A stretch of 25,752 nt of DNA from Alphaproteobacteria bacterium UBA7691 (GCA_002482765.1 DLGP01000043.1:5779-31530), one strand, 5' to 3'; shown: positions 15,706 through 24,047, counted from the stretch's first letter. Notes: generated by a model not told the origin, from the letters alone. Numbers and translations are program-made.

Positions 15706-17097
15706 GTGAGCACCGGCCGAGAAATCAGACCGCGCCTGTCCGGACGCATGATGCCGCTTATGCTGCTCTGGCTGGCGGCTTGCGGCCAGCAGGCGCCGGC
15801 GCCGGTCAGTTTTCATCATCGCACCGAGCCAACGATGGAAGCGGCGCAGCCCGCCGGCCAATCCACTATGCAACAGGCCGCCCAGCAGCAGGCAGCCATG
15901 CCGGCCCAGGCCGTGCAACGGGCAGCCGAGCCGGTTGGCGGCGATATCGTGGTGCAGCGCGGTGACACGCTTTATGGCCTGGCGCGGCAACACAATCTGC
16001 CGCCGCGCGCCCTGATCGACGCCAACAATCTGCAAGCGCCCTATATCCTGCAACCCGGCCAGCGCCTGCGCCTGCCGGGCGAGCGGCTGCATGTGGTGCA
16101 GCGCGGCGAAACGCTTTACGCCATCTCACGCGCCTATGGCGTGGATGTTTTCAGCATGGCCAGCGCCAACCAGTTGCAGGCGCCTTATGCCATCACCATC
16201 GGCCAGGCTTTGCATGTGCCGGGCAGCAGCGGCGCTGTGGCCGTGGCTGCCGCCAGCCCGGTTGAGCCGGCCGCTACCGCCCCAGCGACACGGCAGGCTA
16301 GCGCCTTTCCGCTTTCGCCGACCTTGACTATGCCGGCCCCGACAGCGCCGGCCCTGTCCGGTACGGGCGTTGCGGTGCAGGAATTGCCGCCGCCCGGCGC
16401 CTCTGGTCCAGTGCAGACTCCTGCCGCGGCGCCAGCACCAGCAGCAATGCCAGCCCCGCCACCCGCCAGGCCGGCGCCGTTGCCGGAGGTGAGCATTCCG
16501 GCCTCGCCGGCTCAGGCTGCACAGCCTGAGCCGCAGCCCGCGCCGCAGCCTGAGCCACAGGTGGCCGCCGCGCCGCCCGTTCCAGCGCCAACCCCGACTC
16601 CGGTGGCTGCGCCGGCAGCACCGCCTGCCGTTGCCAAGCCGCAGGTGGACGAAGAGCCGCCGCCGCGCTCAGGCCGCACTTTTGCCTGGCCGGTGCGGGG
16701 CCGTATCCTGTCCACGTTCGGCCCCAAGCCGGATGGCCTGCATAACGATGGCATCAATATCGCCGCGCGTAGTGGCGCGCCGGTGATTGCCGCCGAGAAT
16801 GGCGTGGTGGTTTACGCGGGCAGTGAATTGCGCGGCTTCGGCAACCTGCTGCTGGTGCGCCATGCCGATGGCTGGATCACGGCTTATGCGCATCTGGATC
16901 GTGTGCTGGTGCAGAAGGGCCAGCAGGTGAAGCGCGGCCAGGCCATTGCCACTGTGGGCAGCAGTGGCGCGGTTGACCAGCCGCAACTGCATTTTGAAAT
17001 CCGCCGTGGCACCCAAGCGGTGGACCCGGCAAAATTCCTCACCGTGGCGATGCTGGAGCTGTTTCAGCCCGCCACAACCGAGGTGATGGCGGGCTGA
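15706..17097 (+). CDS. LysM-LysM-degenerate M23 (LytM) lipoprotein, NlpD/DipM-like
   Basis: A 463-residue envelope protein probably activating cell-wall amidases at division. A GTG start is used: GAGG lies 8 bases upstream, and the next ATG would remove the basic n-region. The lipobox LAAC puts the lipidated cysteine at C26. Two LysM peptidoglycan-binding domains follow, at about 82-125 (VVQRGDTLYGLARQHNL) and 127-171 (VVQRGETLYAISRAYGV). A Pro/Ala/Gln-rich linker of about 150 residues leads to an M23 domain from about 325. The zinc site is broken: H346 remains in HNDGIN, but the Asp ligand is N351 and the first His of HLH is Q427 (PQLHFEIR). As in E. coli NlpD, this predicts a non-catalytic activator. 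Convergent with the DUF815 gene. Confidence 0.9.
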   Translation: MSTGREIRPRLSGRMMPLMLLWLAACGQQAPAPVSFHHRTEPTMEAAQPAGQSTMQQAAQQQAAMPAQAVQRAAEPVGGDIVVQRGDTLYGLARQHNLPPRALIDANNLQAPYILQPGQRLRLPGERLHVVQRGETLYAISRAYGVDVFSMASANQLQAPYAITIGQALHVPGSSGAVAVAAASPVEPAATAPATRQASAFPLSPTLTMPAPTAPALSGTGVAVQELPPPGASGPVQTPAAAPAPAAMPAPPPARPAPLPEVSIPASPAQAAQPEPQPAPQPEPQVAAAPPVPAPTPTPVAAPAAPPAVAKPQVDEEPPPRSGRTFAWPVRGRILSTFGPKPDGLHNDGINIAARSGAPVIAAENGVVVYAGSELRGFGNLLLVRHADGWITAYAHLDRVLVQKGQQVKRGQAIATVGSSGAVDQPQLHFEIRRGTQAVDPAKFLTVAMLELFQPATTEVMAG

Positions 17098-17104
17098 TTA
17101 AGGC

Positions 17105-18088
17105 TTAACTAAGTGGCTTCTGTGTCAGCCTCACACCAAGGCGACCGGCCAGATCCTGGATGAACTGCCAGGCGACGCGGCCCGAGCGCGAGCCGCGCGT
17201 CATCGACCATTCGACGGCTTCGGCGCGCAGTTTTTCCGGTTCGATCTTGAGATCGTAGGCGGCGACATAAGCATCCAGCATGGCGAAATAATCATCCTGG
17301 CTACAGGAATGGAAGCCAAGCCAGAGGCCAAAACGATCCGAGAGCGAGACTTTTTCTTCCACCGCCTCGCCGGGATTAATCGCGGTCGAACGCTCGTTAT
17401 CCACCATGTCGCGCGGCAGCAGGTGGCGGCGGTTCGAGGTGGCGTAGAAGATCACGTTTTCCGGCCGCCCTTCGATGCCGCCTTCCAGCACCGCCTTGAG
17501 CGATTTGTAATGCTGGTCCTCGGCATCAAAGGAAAGATCGTCGCAGAACAGGATGTAGCGCCGCTGCGAGTCGCGCAGCTGCTTGAGCAGTTCGGGCAGG
17601 GTGGGGATATCCTCGCGGTGGATTTCCACCAGCGCCATGGCGCCCGGCTTGTCGGCATTCACGGCACCCAAAGCCGCCTTCACCAGCGAGCTTTTGCCCA
17701 TGCCGCGCGCGCCCCAGAGCAGCGCATTATTGGCCGGCAGGCCACGGGCGAAACGCTCGGTGTTATCCAGCAGGATATCGCGCACACGATCAACGCCGCG
17801 CAGCAGCTTGATCGGCACCGCGTTGATCTGCGGCACCGGCTCCAGCCAGCCCGGCAGCGGCAGGGCGTGCCACACATAGGCATCGGCGGCCTTGTCATCA
17901 AAAACTGGCGCAGGCGGCGGCGCCAGGCGCTCAAGGGCGGCGGCGATCTGCGCCAGGCTGGCGGCAATGGCGGTGGTGGGGTCGCTGGGAAGCTCGACTT
18001 TTTTCACGGTTTTGATCTGCTTTTTTCTCTCGGACGGAGCGCCATATTGCTGAGCCGGCAAGCCCGGCGAAAGCCATAGCGGAGCCAT
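17105..18088 (-). CDS. DUF815 family AAA-type ATP-binding protein
   Basis: A 327-residue ATPase of the DUF815 family, function not established. Walker A is GARGMGKS at 126-133, Walker B ILFCDDL at 179-185, and a sensor-1-like ATSNRRHLLPRDM at 216-228. The rest contains the family blocks KSLKAVLEGGIEGRPENV and SDRFGLWLGFHSCSQDDY. The ATG at 18088 gives an N terminus with a stretch (SERKKQIKTVKKVELP) that looks like an upstream extension. A GTG at codon 28 is an alternative start, and neither has a clear ribosome binding site. It converges with the LysM/M23 gene, 7 bp apart, and is divergent from the aldehyde dehydrogenase. Confidence 0.85.
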   Translation of the reverse strand: MAPLWLSPGLPAQQYGAPSERKKQIKTVKKVELPSDPTTAIAASLAQIAAALERLAPPPAPVFDDKAADAYVWHALPLPGWLEPVPQINAVPIKLLRGVDRVRDILLDNTERFARGLPANNALLWGARGMGKSSLVKAALGAVNADKPGAMALVEIHREDIPTLPELLKQLRDSQRRYILFCDDLSFDAEDQHYKSLKAVLEGGIEGRPENVIFYATSNRRHLLPRDMVDNERSTAINPGEAVEEKVSLSDRFGLWLGFHSCSQDDYFAMLDAYVAAYDLKIEPEKLRAEAVEWSMTRGSRSGRVAWQFIQDLAGRLGVRLTQKPLS

Positions 18089-18090
18089 GC

Positions 18091-18118
18091 CGTTTCGGCC
18101 ATACTCCGGCCCGAAACG
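18091..18118. promoter_or_regulatory. Imperfect inverted repeat in the divergent DUF815/aldehyde dehydrogenase region
   Basis: CGTTTCGGCC (18091-18100) faces GGCCCGAAACG (18108-18118), complementary apart from one bulged base. It lies between two divergent starts and could be an operator or an RNA hairpin in the aldehyde dehydrogenase leader. Confidence 0.35.
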
Positions 18119-18150
18119 ATCCCCCCAGGATATGAATCAGGGCACGAAGC

Positions 18151-18156
18151 AGGAGG
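18151..18156 (+). promoter_or_regulatory. Strong ribosome binding site deciding the aldehyde dehydrogenase start
   Basis: AGGAGG ends 8 bases before the ATG at 18165 and rules out the in-frame ATGs at 18087 and 18132 as main starts. Confidence 0.75.
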
Positions 18157-18164
18157 AAAAAAGC

Positions 18165-19598
18165 ATGTACCCGAATACACAATTGCATATTGGCGGCACC
18201 TGGAGCGGCGGTGCTGCCGGCGCCACCATTCCGGTGCTGAACCCGGCCACCGGCGAAGTGATCGGCACGGTTGCCAAGGCCGAGAAGGCTGATCTGGATC
18301 GCGCCCTGGCCGCCGCCGAAAAGGGCTTCCAGGTGTGGAAGAAGGTTTCGGGCTACGACCGCTACAAGATTCTGCGCAAGGCGGCCGATATCATCCGCAG
18401 CCGCGCTGATGAAATCGGCAAGATCATGACCCTGGAGCAGGGCAAGCCGTTCATCGAAGCCAAGGGTGAAACCGCCTTGGCCGGCGACATCATGGACTGG
18501 TTTGCCGAGGAAGCGCGCCGCACCTATGGCCGCGTGATTCCGCCGCGCGCCGAAGGTGTGCATCAGCTTGTGGTGAAGGAACCGGTGGGTCCGGTGGCGG
18601 CGTTCACGCCGTGGAATTTCCCGATCAACCAGGCAGTGCGCAAGGTTTCGGCGGCTTTGGCCGCTGGCTGCTCGATCATCCTCAAGGGCCCGGAAGAAAC
18701 CCCGGCTGCCTGCGCCGCTTTGGTGCAAGCCTATCTCGATGCCGGCGTGCCGGAAGGTGTGGTGCAGCTGGTCTATGGCATTCCGTCGGAGATTTCGGAA
18801 TACCTGATCCCGCATCCGGTGATCCGCAAGATCACCTTCACCGGCTCCACCCCGGTGGGCAAGCATCTCTCGATGCTGGCCGGCCAGCATATGAAGCGCA
18901 TCACCATGGAACTCGGCGGCCATGCCCCGGCCATCGTGTTTGAAGACGCCGATGTGGATGTGGCGGTGAAGGTGCTGTCGGCCAACAAGTTCCGCAATGC
19001 CGGCCAGGTCTGCGTGTCGCCGACCCGCTTCCTGGTGCATGAAAAGGTCTATGGCCAGTTTGTCGATGGCTTTGTTGCGGCCGCCAAGAAGCTCAAGGTT
19101 GGTGACGGTATGGACAAGGATACCCGCATGGGGCCGCTGGCCAATGACCGCCGCGTGCAGGCGATGGAGATGTTTGTCGCCGATGCCGTTGGCCGTGGCG
19201 CCAAGGTGCAGACCGGCGGCAAGCGCATCGGCAATGTCGGCAATTTCTTTGAGCCGACCGTGCTGACCGATGTGCCGCTGGATGCCCGCATCATGAACGA
19301 GGAACCGTTTGGCCCGCTGGCGCCGATCAGCGCCTTCTCGGATTTTGACGCGGTGGTGAGCGAAGCCAACCGGCTGCCCTTTGGTCTGGCGGCTTATGCC
19401 TATACCAAGTCGGCCAAGACGGCGGCGGCAATCGGCTCGGCCTTTGAAAGCGGCATGGTGTCGATCAACCACCACGGCCTGGCGCTGCCGGAAGTGCCGT
19501 TTGGCGGCATCAAGGATTCGGGTTATGGCTCGGAAGGCGGTTCGGAAGCCATCGAGTCTTACCTGAACACCAAGTTCATCACCCAGGTTGGCCTCTAA
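18165..19598 (+). CDS. NAD(P)-dependent aldehyde dehydrogenase, succinate-semialdehyde dehydrogenase-like
   Basis: A 477-residue ALDH-superfamily enzyme oxidising an aldehyde to its acid; cytoplasmic. Catalytic residues are N151 (FTPWNFP), K174, E249 (MELGGHAP) and C283 (GQVCVSP). The overall pattern is closest to GabD-type succinate-semialdehyde dehydrogenases. Two details differ: the cofactor-site motif is LKGPEETP where KPSE-TP is usual, and the residue two after the catalytic Cys is Ser where many GabD enzymes have a second, redox-active Cys. Substrate is therefore uncertain. The ATG at 18165 follows a perfect AGGAGG (18151-18156) by 8 bases, one of the strongest ribosome binding sites in the window, so high expression is likely. 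A terminator follows the stop. Confidence 0.9.
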   Translation: MYPNTQLHIGGTWSGGAAGATIPVLNPATGEVIGTVAKAEKADLDRALAAAEKGFQVWKKVSGYDRYKILRKAADIIRSRADEIGKIMTLEQGKPFIEAKGETALAGDIMDWFAEEARRTYGRVIPPRAEGVHQLVVKEPVGPVAAFTPWNFPINQAVRKVSAALAAGCSIILKGPEETPAACAALVQAYLDAGVPEGVVQLVYGIPSEISEYLIPHPVIRKITFTGSTPVGKHLSMLAGQHMKRITMELGGHAPAIVFEDADVDVAVKVLSANKFRNAGQVCVSPTRFLVHEKVYGQFVDGFVAAAKKLKVGDGMDKDTRMGPLANDRRVQAMEMFVADAVGRGAKVQTGGKRIGNVGNFFEPTVLTDVPLDARIMNEEPFGPLAPISAFSDFDAVVSEANRLPFGLAAYAYTKSAKTAAAIGSAFESGMVSINHHGLALPEVPFGGIKDSGYGSEGGSEAIESYLNTKFITQVGL

Positions 19599-19620
19599 GC
19601 CCCTGGCGAATATGAGAGAA

Positions 19621-19645
19621 AAGGGGGCTGCGGCCCCCTTTTTTT
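19621..19645 (+). terminator. Rho-independent terminator after the aldehyde dehydrogenase gene
   Basis: A perfect 6-bp stem (GGGGGC at 19623-19628 with GCCCCC at 19633-19638), loop TGCG, extended by A-T pairs and followed by seven T residues (19639-19645). It isolates the iron-uptake cluster downstream. Confidence 0.88.
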
Positions 19646-19661
19646 GTGTCCGGACGCCGCC

Positions 19662-19725
19662 TGAAACAAATTTTCAAAATGATGACTAATTTATCTCTTG
19701 TTTATTCTCATAAGCATCCTATAAA
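19662..19725 (+). promoter_or_regulatory. Candidate iron-regulated promoter of the siderophore receptor
   Basis: TTGTTT (19698-19703), a 16-base spacer and TATAAA (19720-19725) form a good sigma-70 promoter in an unusually AT-rich stretch. ATTCTCAT (19704-19711), the half-site seen in Fur boxes, lies inside the spacer where a repressor would block polymerase. A second inverted repeat, TGAAACAAATTTTCA (19662-19676), lies just upstream. The leader would be about 100 bases. Regulation by Fur or Irr is inferred from the gene's role and this half-site. Confidence 0.45.
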
Positions 19726-19833
19726 CACTCCAGTCGCTGTTGCGACTTAATATCAAAAATCAGCCAGCAAGCCCGGCTTTTTAGCCTGCCCGCCAGCCAA
19801 CATTTTTACCTTCCTACTTGGGGGATGCTTGTC

Positions 19834-22158
19834 ATGGCGGAAACTCCGCGTTCTCAAAACATGTCTGTTGTTTCGCTGGCGCCGAAAGTGGAGCCTGCGG
19901 CATTGAGCTTGCTGTCGCTGGCCGTTGCGGCGGCGCTGCTGCCGGCTGGTGCCATGGCACAAAACGCACCCGTGCAATTGCCCACAGTGAAGGTGGAGGG
20001 CCAGCCCGCCCAGCCGGCGCCAAGCGAGGGCTATAAGGCAGAGAAGGCCTCTTCGCCGAAGCAGACCGCGCCTTTGCTGGATACGCCGCAGACCATCACG
20101 GTGATCCCGCAGGCTTTGATCAAGGAGCAGGGGGCGCGTAACCTGACCGAGGTGTTGAAGAATACGCCCGGCATCAGCTTCAATGCCGGCGAGAATGGCT
20201 TCGCCACGTCGAGCAACAATTTCAGCATGCGTGGCTTTGATACCAGCGGCAACATCTTCATTGATGGCTCGCGCGATTCAGGCAGTTATGCCCGTGATGT
20301 GTTCAATATCGAGCAGGTGGAAGTGGTGAAGGGCGCCGCGGCCGATAATGGCCGTGGCGGCGCCAGCGGCTATGTCAACATGGTGACCAAAACGCCGGGC
20401 TTGCAGAATTTCTATGCCGGCGATGCCAGCCTGGGCTTTGACGAATACGATTCCGAATTGCGCAAGCGCGCTGCCGTTGATCTCAACCAGGTGCTGGCTG
20501 GCAATACCGCTTTGCGCCTCAACATGATGCTGGAAGATAGTGGCGTGGGCGGGCGCGAAATCGCCGAGGCCAAGGCTTTTGGCTTTGCCCCGTCAGTGGC
20601 TTTTGGCCTTGGCACCGACCTGCGCGCCAAACTGGCCTATGAGCATGTGGAGCGTAACGACCTGCCGGACTGGGGTGTGCCGGGGGCAACAATCAGTGAC
20701 ACCCTGGCCTATAGCCCGGCGACGGCAGGATATTCGCGCGATTCCTTCTACGGCCTGCGTTCGGATTACGATGATGTAACCAGCGATGTTCTGCTGGCGC
20801 GGCTGGAATACGATATCACCAGCCGGTTCAGCATCAGCAACCAGACGCGCTTTGCCCGGGTGGAGCGCGATGCGCGCTATACCATCCCCACGGGCTTCAC
20901 GGCGGCCACAGGCGTGGTTGCGACGCAGACCCAGTTCTATGCCCGCGTCAACACCAGCATCAGCAACCAGACCAATCTTTCGGTGAATTTCGATACCGGC
21001 GCGGTGCAGCACACGCTGGCCACCGGCCTGGAACTGACGCGCGAACAATCCGATGCCGACCGCTTTGGCACCACCAACAGCAACACCACCCTGTTCAACC
21101 CCAATCCTGATCGAGCGGTTGCGTTCAATGGCGCCCCGACCGAAAACAACAAGATCAATGTGGATACCGCCGCGCTGTATGTTTACGACACGGCGCGGAT
21201 CGGCCCGCAATGGGAAGTGACCGGCGGCCTGCGCGCCGAGCGCTACACGGTGGATATCGAAAGCCGCACGGCGGCAGGCGCGCCCGCCGGCACGTTTGAT
21301 GGTTTTGAGGATTCGCAAAACACCCTGGGTGGCAAGGTCGGCTTGGTCTACAAGCCGGCGGAAAGCGGCAGCATCTATTCGTCCTTTGGCCTGTCGGCAC
21401 TGCCGCCGGGTTCCTATCTGTCCAACTCGGATATCTCGCGCACTGGCGACAATGCCTTCCCCGGTTTTGTTCAGGGCGCCAAGCCGGTGAAATCGTATAA
21501 TTACGAAATCGGCACCAAGTGGAATTTCTTCAGCGACAGGCTGTCCACCGCTGTGGCTTTGTTCCGCACCGAAAAGACCGATGTGCCGATCACCGGCCGC
21601 GATGTGGGCGACACTGCCGATAGCCTCAAGGGCTATGGCAAGCAGGTGGTGCAGGGTATCGAATTCAGCGCATCCGGCGAGATTACCGAGGGCTGGAACC
21701 TGTTCGGTGGCGTGGCATTGATGGAGAGCGAGCGCAAACACAGCGCCTATCTCGACGAAGTGCGGCGTCGCGCCAATGCCGGCGATTACGGTGCCTATAC
21801 CAGCACCAACGGCGATGAACTGGCCTTCACGCCGCGTGTTACCGGCAATCTCTGGACCACCTATCGGCTGCCCTTCGGCGTCACCATCGGCGGCGGCATG
21901 CAATATGTTGGCTCATCCTATCTCGGCCGTCCGGACGATGCGCTGCGCATCATCCCGAATGGCATGTTTGGCAAGCTGCCGGCTTACATGCTGTTCAACG
22001 CCATGGCTTCCTATGAGGTGTTGGAGGGCGTGCAGGTGCGGTTCAACATCGACAACATCGCCGATAAGCAATATGCAAGTTCAACCAACTGGAATGGCAG
22101 TCGTGCCTCGCTTGGCTTGCCGCGCACTTTCATGCTCAGCACCAATTTCAAATTCTGA
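19834..22158 (+). CDS. TonB-dependent siderophore receptor (Fiu-like)
   Basis: An outer-membrane receptor importing ferric siderophores, about 774 residues. GGGGG at 19820-19824 favours the ATG at 19834; ATGs at 19825 and 19861 are alternatives. The signal peptide runs to about AGAMAQ. Then come a TonB-box-like stretch (PTVKVEG), the plug domain (TPQTITVIPQALI, LTEVLKNTPGISF, FSMRGFD, IFIDGSRDSGSYARDVFNIEQVEVVKG in pieces, GASGYVNMVTKTP), and a 22-strand barrel ending in the conserved terminal Phe (LSTNFKF). The RDSGSYARD plug motif and the PiuC/YbiX neighbours are typical of Fiu/PiuA-type catecholate receptors. A hairpin follows the stop. It is the first gene of the iron cluster. Confidence 0.92.
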   Translation: MAETPRSQNMSVVSLAPKVEPAALSLLSLAVAAALLPAGAMAQNAPVQLPTVKVEGQPAQPAPSEGYKAEKASSPKQTAPLLDTPQTITVIPQALIKEQGARNLTEVLKNTPGISFNAGENGFATSSNNFSMRGFDTSGNIFIDGSRDSGSYARDVFNIEQVEVVKGAAADNGRGGASGYVNMVTKTPGLQNFYAGDASLGFDEYDSELRKRAAVDLNQVLAGNTALRLNMMLEDSGVGGREIAEAKAFGFAPSVAFGLGTDLRAKLAYEHVERNDLPDWGVPGATISDTLAYSPATAGYSRDSFYGLRSDYDDVTSDVLLARLEYDITSRFSISNQTRFARVERDARYTIPTGFTAATGVVATQTQFYARVNTSISNQTNLSVNFDTGAVQHTLATGLELTREQSDADRFGTTNSNTTLFNPNPDRAVAFNGAPTENNKINVDTAALYVYDTARIGPQWEVTGGLRAERYTVDIESRTAAGAPAGTFDGFEDSQNTLGGKVGLVYKPAESGSIYSSFGLSALPPGSYLSNSDISRTGDNAFPGFVQGAKPVKSYNYEIGTKWNFFSDRLSTAVALFRTEKTDVPITGRDVGDTADSLKGYGKQVVQGIEFSASGEITEGWNLFGGVALMESERKHSAYLDEVRRRANAGDYGAYTSTNGDELAFTPRVTGNLWTTYRLPFGVTIGGGMQYVGSSYLGRPDDALRIIPNGMFGKLPAYMLFNAMASYEVLEGVQVRFNIDNIADKQYASSTNWNGSRASLGLPRTFMLSTNFKF

Positions 22159-22179
22159 TAGCGGCGGGCATGATGCTTC

Positions 22180-22206
22180 CGGCCCGGCGGCATTGCTGCC
22201 GGGCCG
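22180..22206 (+). terminator. Strong hairpin between receptor and first dioxygenase gene
   Basis: A perfect 9-bp GC stem (CGGCCCGGC at 22180-22188 with GCCGGGCCG at 22198-22206) and a 9-base loop, 21 bp after the receptor stop. Only a short CTTTCC follows, so it is not a full intrinsic terminator. It may stabilise the receptor message or lower expression of downstream genes. Confidence 0.5.
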
Positions 22207-22233
22207 CTTTCCATTCTGTGTGCGAGGCCGGCA

Positions 22234-22914
22234 ATGCTGCTGGAAATCCCTGATGTGCTGAGCGAAGCGGAATGGCGCCAGTGCCGTGCCGTGCTGGAGC
22301 AATCCAATTGGCAGGATGGCCGCCTCACGGCTGGCTCTGTGGCGCAGCAGGTTAAACAGAACCAGCAATTGCCGCAGGATGATCCGCGTGGCTTGCAGAT
22401 GGGTGGATTCATTGTTGAACGGCTTGCCGGCATCGAACGCTTCATGGCGGCGGCGCTGCCGCTGAAAATATTGCCGCCACGTTTTAACCGCTATGCCGGC
22501 GGCGGCACTTACGGCGACCATATCGATAATGCGATTTTCAGCCTGCCGGGTAATGCGCAGCGTATCCGCAGTGATCTTTCCGCCACCTTGTTTCTAGCTG
22601 AACCGGAAGAATACGAGGGCGGTGAATTGGTGATCGGGGGCGCCTATGCTGGCCGCCGGGTGAAGCTGCCCGCCGGGCATATAGTGGTATATTCCGCCGC
22701 TATGCTGCATCACGTTACGCCGGTGACCCAGGGAGTGCGTTATGCTGCGTTTTTCTGGATTCAAAGCCTGGTGCGCGACGATGCCCAGCGCGCCACGCTG
22801 CTGGAACTGGATGATGCAATTCAGACCGTGGGCCGGGAGATGGCGGATAGCAGTGCCTTGCCGAATCTGATGGCTCTGTATCACAAGTTGCTGCGCCAAT
22901 GGTCGCAGACCTGA
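22234..22914 (+). CDS. PiuC/YbiX family Fe(II)/2-oxoglutarate dioxygenase, copy 1
   Basis: A 226-residue PKHD-type hydroxylase. The iron ligands are H96 and D98 (YGDHIDNA) and H159 (MLHHVTPVT); R169 (QGVR) binds 2-oxoglutarate. Family blocks FNRY, RSDLSATLFL, YEGGELV and the C-terminal LYHKLLRQW are all present. PiuC/YbiX proteins are encoded beside Fiu/PiuA receptors and are thought to act on the imported siderophore, but the reaction is not established. This copy departs from the canonical form at residues 134-144 (IGGAYAGRRV instead of the usual acidic D-T-Y/F-G turn). By hand, 102 of the first 200 residues are identical to copy 2. It starts 28 bp after the hairpin and 17 bp before the flavin oxidase gene. 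Confidence 0.9.
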   Translation: MLLEIPDVLSEAEWRQCRAVLEQSNWQDGRLTAGSVAQQVKQNQQLPQDDPRGLQMGGFIVERLAGIERFMAAALPLKILPPRFNRYAGGGTYGDHIDNAIFSLPGNAQRIRSDLSATLFLAEPEEYEGGELVIGGAYAGRRVKLPAGHIVVYSAAMLHHVTPVTQGVRYAAFFWIQSLVRDDAQRATLLELDDAIQTVGREMADSSALPNLMALYHKLLRQWSQT

Positions 22915-22931
22915 TGGATGGATAATCCGAG

Positions 22932-24047
22932 ATGACGCGGACACCCCTGGCTAGGCTGCAACACATCCCGGTGGCAATCGCCGCCGCACGTGATTATGAG
23001 GCTTACGCCCGTGAACGCATGAGCGATCAGGCCTGGGCCTATATTGCCGGCGGCGCCACCGACGAATGGACAATAAGCGAGAATCTTGCCGCTTTTGAAC
23101 GGCTGCGATTGCGTGGCCGGGTGCTGTGCGATCTGGCTGGTGGCAGCGGCACGCAGCTTGAATTGTTTGGCCAGCGCTTTGCCCATCCGATCCTGCTGGC
23201 GCCGGTGGCCTATCACAAACTGGTGCATCCGGATGGTGAATTGGCCAGTGTGCTGGCTGCGGGCGCCGCCCGCGCCGGCATGGTGGTGAGCACTCAGGCC
23301 AGTGTGACCCTGGAGGATATCGCGCGCCAGGCCGAAGCACCACTCTGGTTCCAGCTCTATATCCAGGCTGATCGTGCGTTTACTGCCGCGCTGGTGCGGC
23401 GGGCGGAAGCAGCGGGTTACCAGGCCCTGGTGCTGACCGTAGATGCAGCGGTAAGCGGGCTGCGCTACCGCGAGCAGCGCGCCAGCTTCAGCCTGCCGCC
23501 CGGCATCGAGGCCGTTAACCTGCGCGGTATGCGGCCGTTGCAACCAGAAGCGCCGGCCAATGGCAGCTTGTTGCTGGGTGGGGCCTTGCTGACGACAGCG
23601 CCAACCTGGCGCGATATAACATGGCTGCGTGGGCTGACCCGGCTGCCGCTGCTGCTTAAAGGTGTGATGACTGCGGAAGATGCAGTGCTGGCGTTAGAAG
23701 CCGGAATCGATGGCATCATCGTGTCGAACCATGGCGGCCGCACGCTGGATAGTCAGCCGGCCAGTATTGATGCCCTGCCGGCCATTGCCGCAGCGGTGGC
23801 CGATCGTCTGCCGCTACTACTGGATGGCGGTATCCGCTGTGGCGGTGATGTGCTCAAGGCATTGGCTTTGGGAGCGCGGGCAGTGCTGATCGGGCGCCCC
23901 TATATATATGCGCTGGCGGCGGCTGGACCGGTTGGCGTGTCGCATTTGGTGCAGATACTGCGCGCCGAGTTGGAAGTGGCCATGGCGCTGACCGGTTGCC
24001 GCGATCTGTCGTCAATTAGCCAAGCTGTTATAGGTAGTTATAAATAG
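22932..24047 (+). CDS. FMN-dependent alpha-hydroxy-acid oxidase (lactate oxidase-like)
   Basis: A 371-residue TIM-barrel flavoprotein that oxidises an L-2-hydroxy acid to the 2-oxo acid. Visible active-site residues are Y38 (AWAYIAGGATDEWT), Y143 (WFQLYIQAD), K243 (LLKGVM), H267 and R270 (SNHGGRTLD), plus the FMN phosphate loop LDGGIRCGGDVLKAL and GRPYIYALA. The N-terminal YIAGGATDEWT and the length suit soluble lactate oxidases, which make hydrogen peroxide, more than membrane LldD; glycolate, mandelate or a siderophore-derived hydroxy acid are alternatives. The insertion loop around 195-220 is short. Position is the notable point: 17 bp after one PiuC gene and 179 bp before another, inside an iron-uptake cluster. 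Confidence 0.9.
   Translation: MTRTPLARLQHIPVAIAAARDYEAYARERMSDQAWAYIAGGATDEWTISENLAAFERLRLRGRVLCDLAGGSGTQLELFGQRFAHPILLAPVAYHKLVHPDGELASVLAAGAARAGMVVSTQASVTLEDIARQAEAPLWFQLYIQADRAFTAALVRRAEAAGYQALVLTVDAAVSGLRYREQRASFSLPPGIEAVNLRGMRPLQPEAPANGSLLLGGALLTTAPTWRDITWLRGLTRLPLLLKGVMTAEDAVLALEAGIDGIIVSNHGGRTLDSQPASIDALPAIAAAVADRLPLLLDGGIRCGGDVLKALALGARAVLIGRPYIYALAAAGPVGVSHLVQILRAELEVAMALTGCRDLSSISQAVIGSYK

Noticed and set aside
17931..19475. 514-codon minus-strand open frame opposite the aldehyde dehydrogenase
   Set aside because: Antisense shadow with biased composition. It also overlaps the DUF815 start, and no family is recognisable.
20593..21903. 436-codon minus-strand open frame opposite the siderophore receptor
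   Set aside because: Antisense shadow; Ala/Gly/His/Arg-rich, no ribosome binding site or domain.
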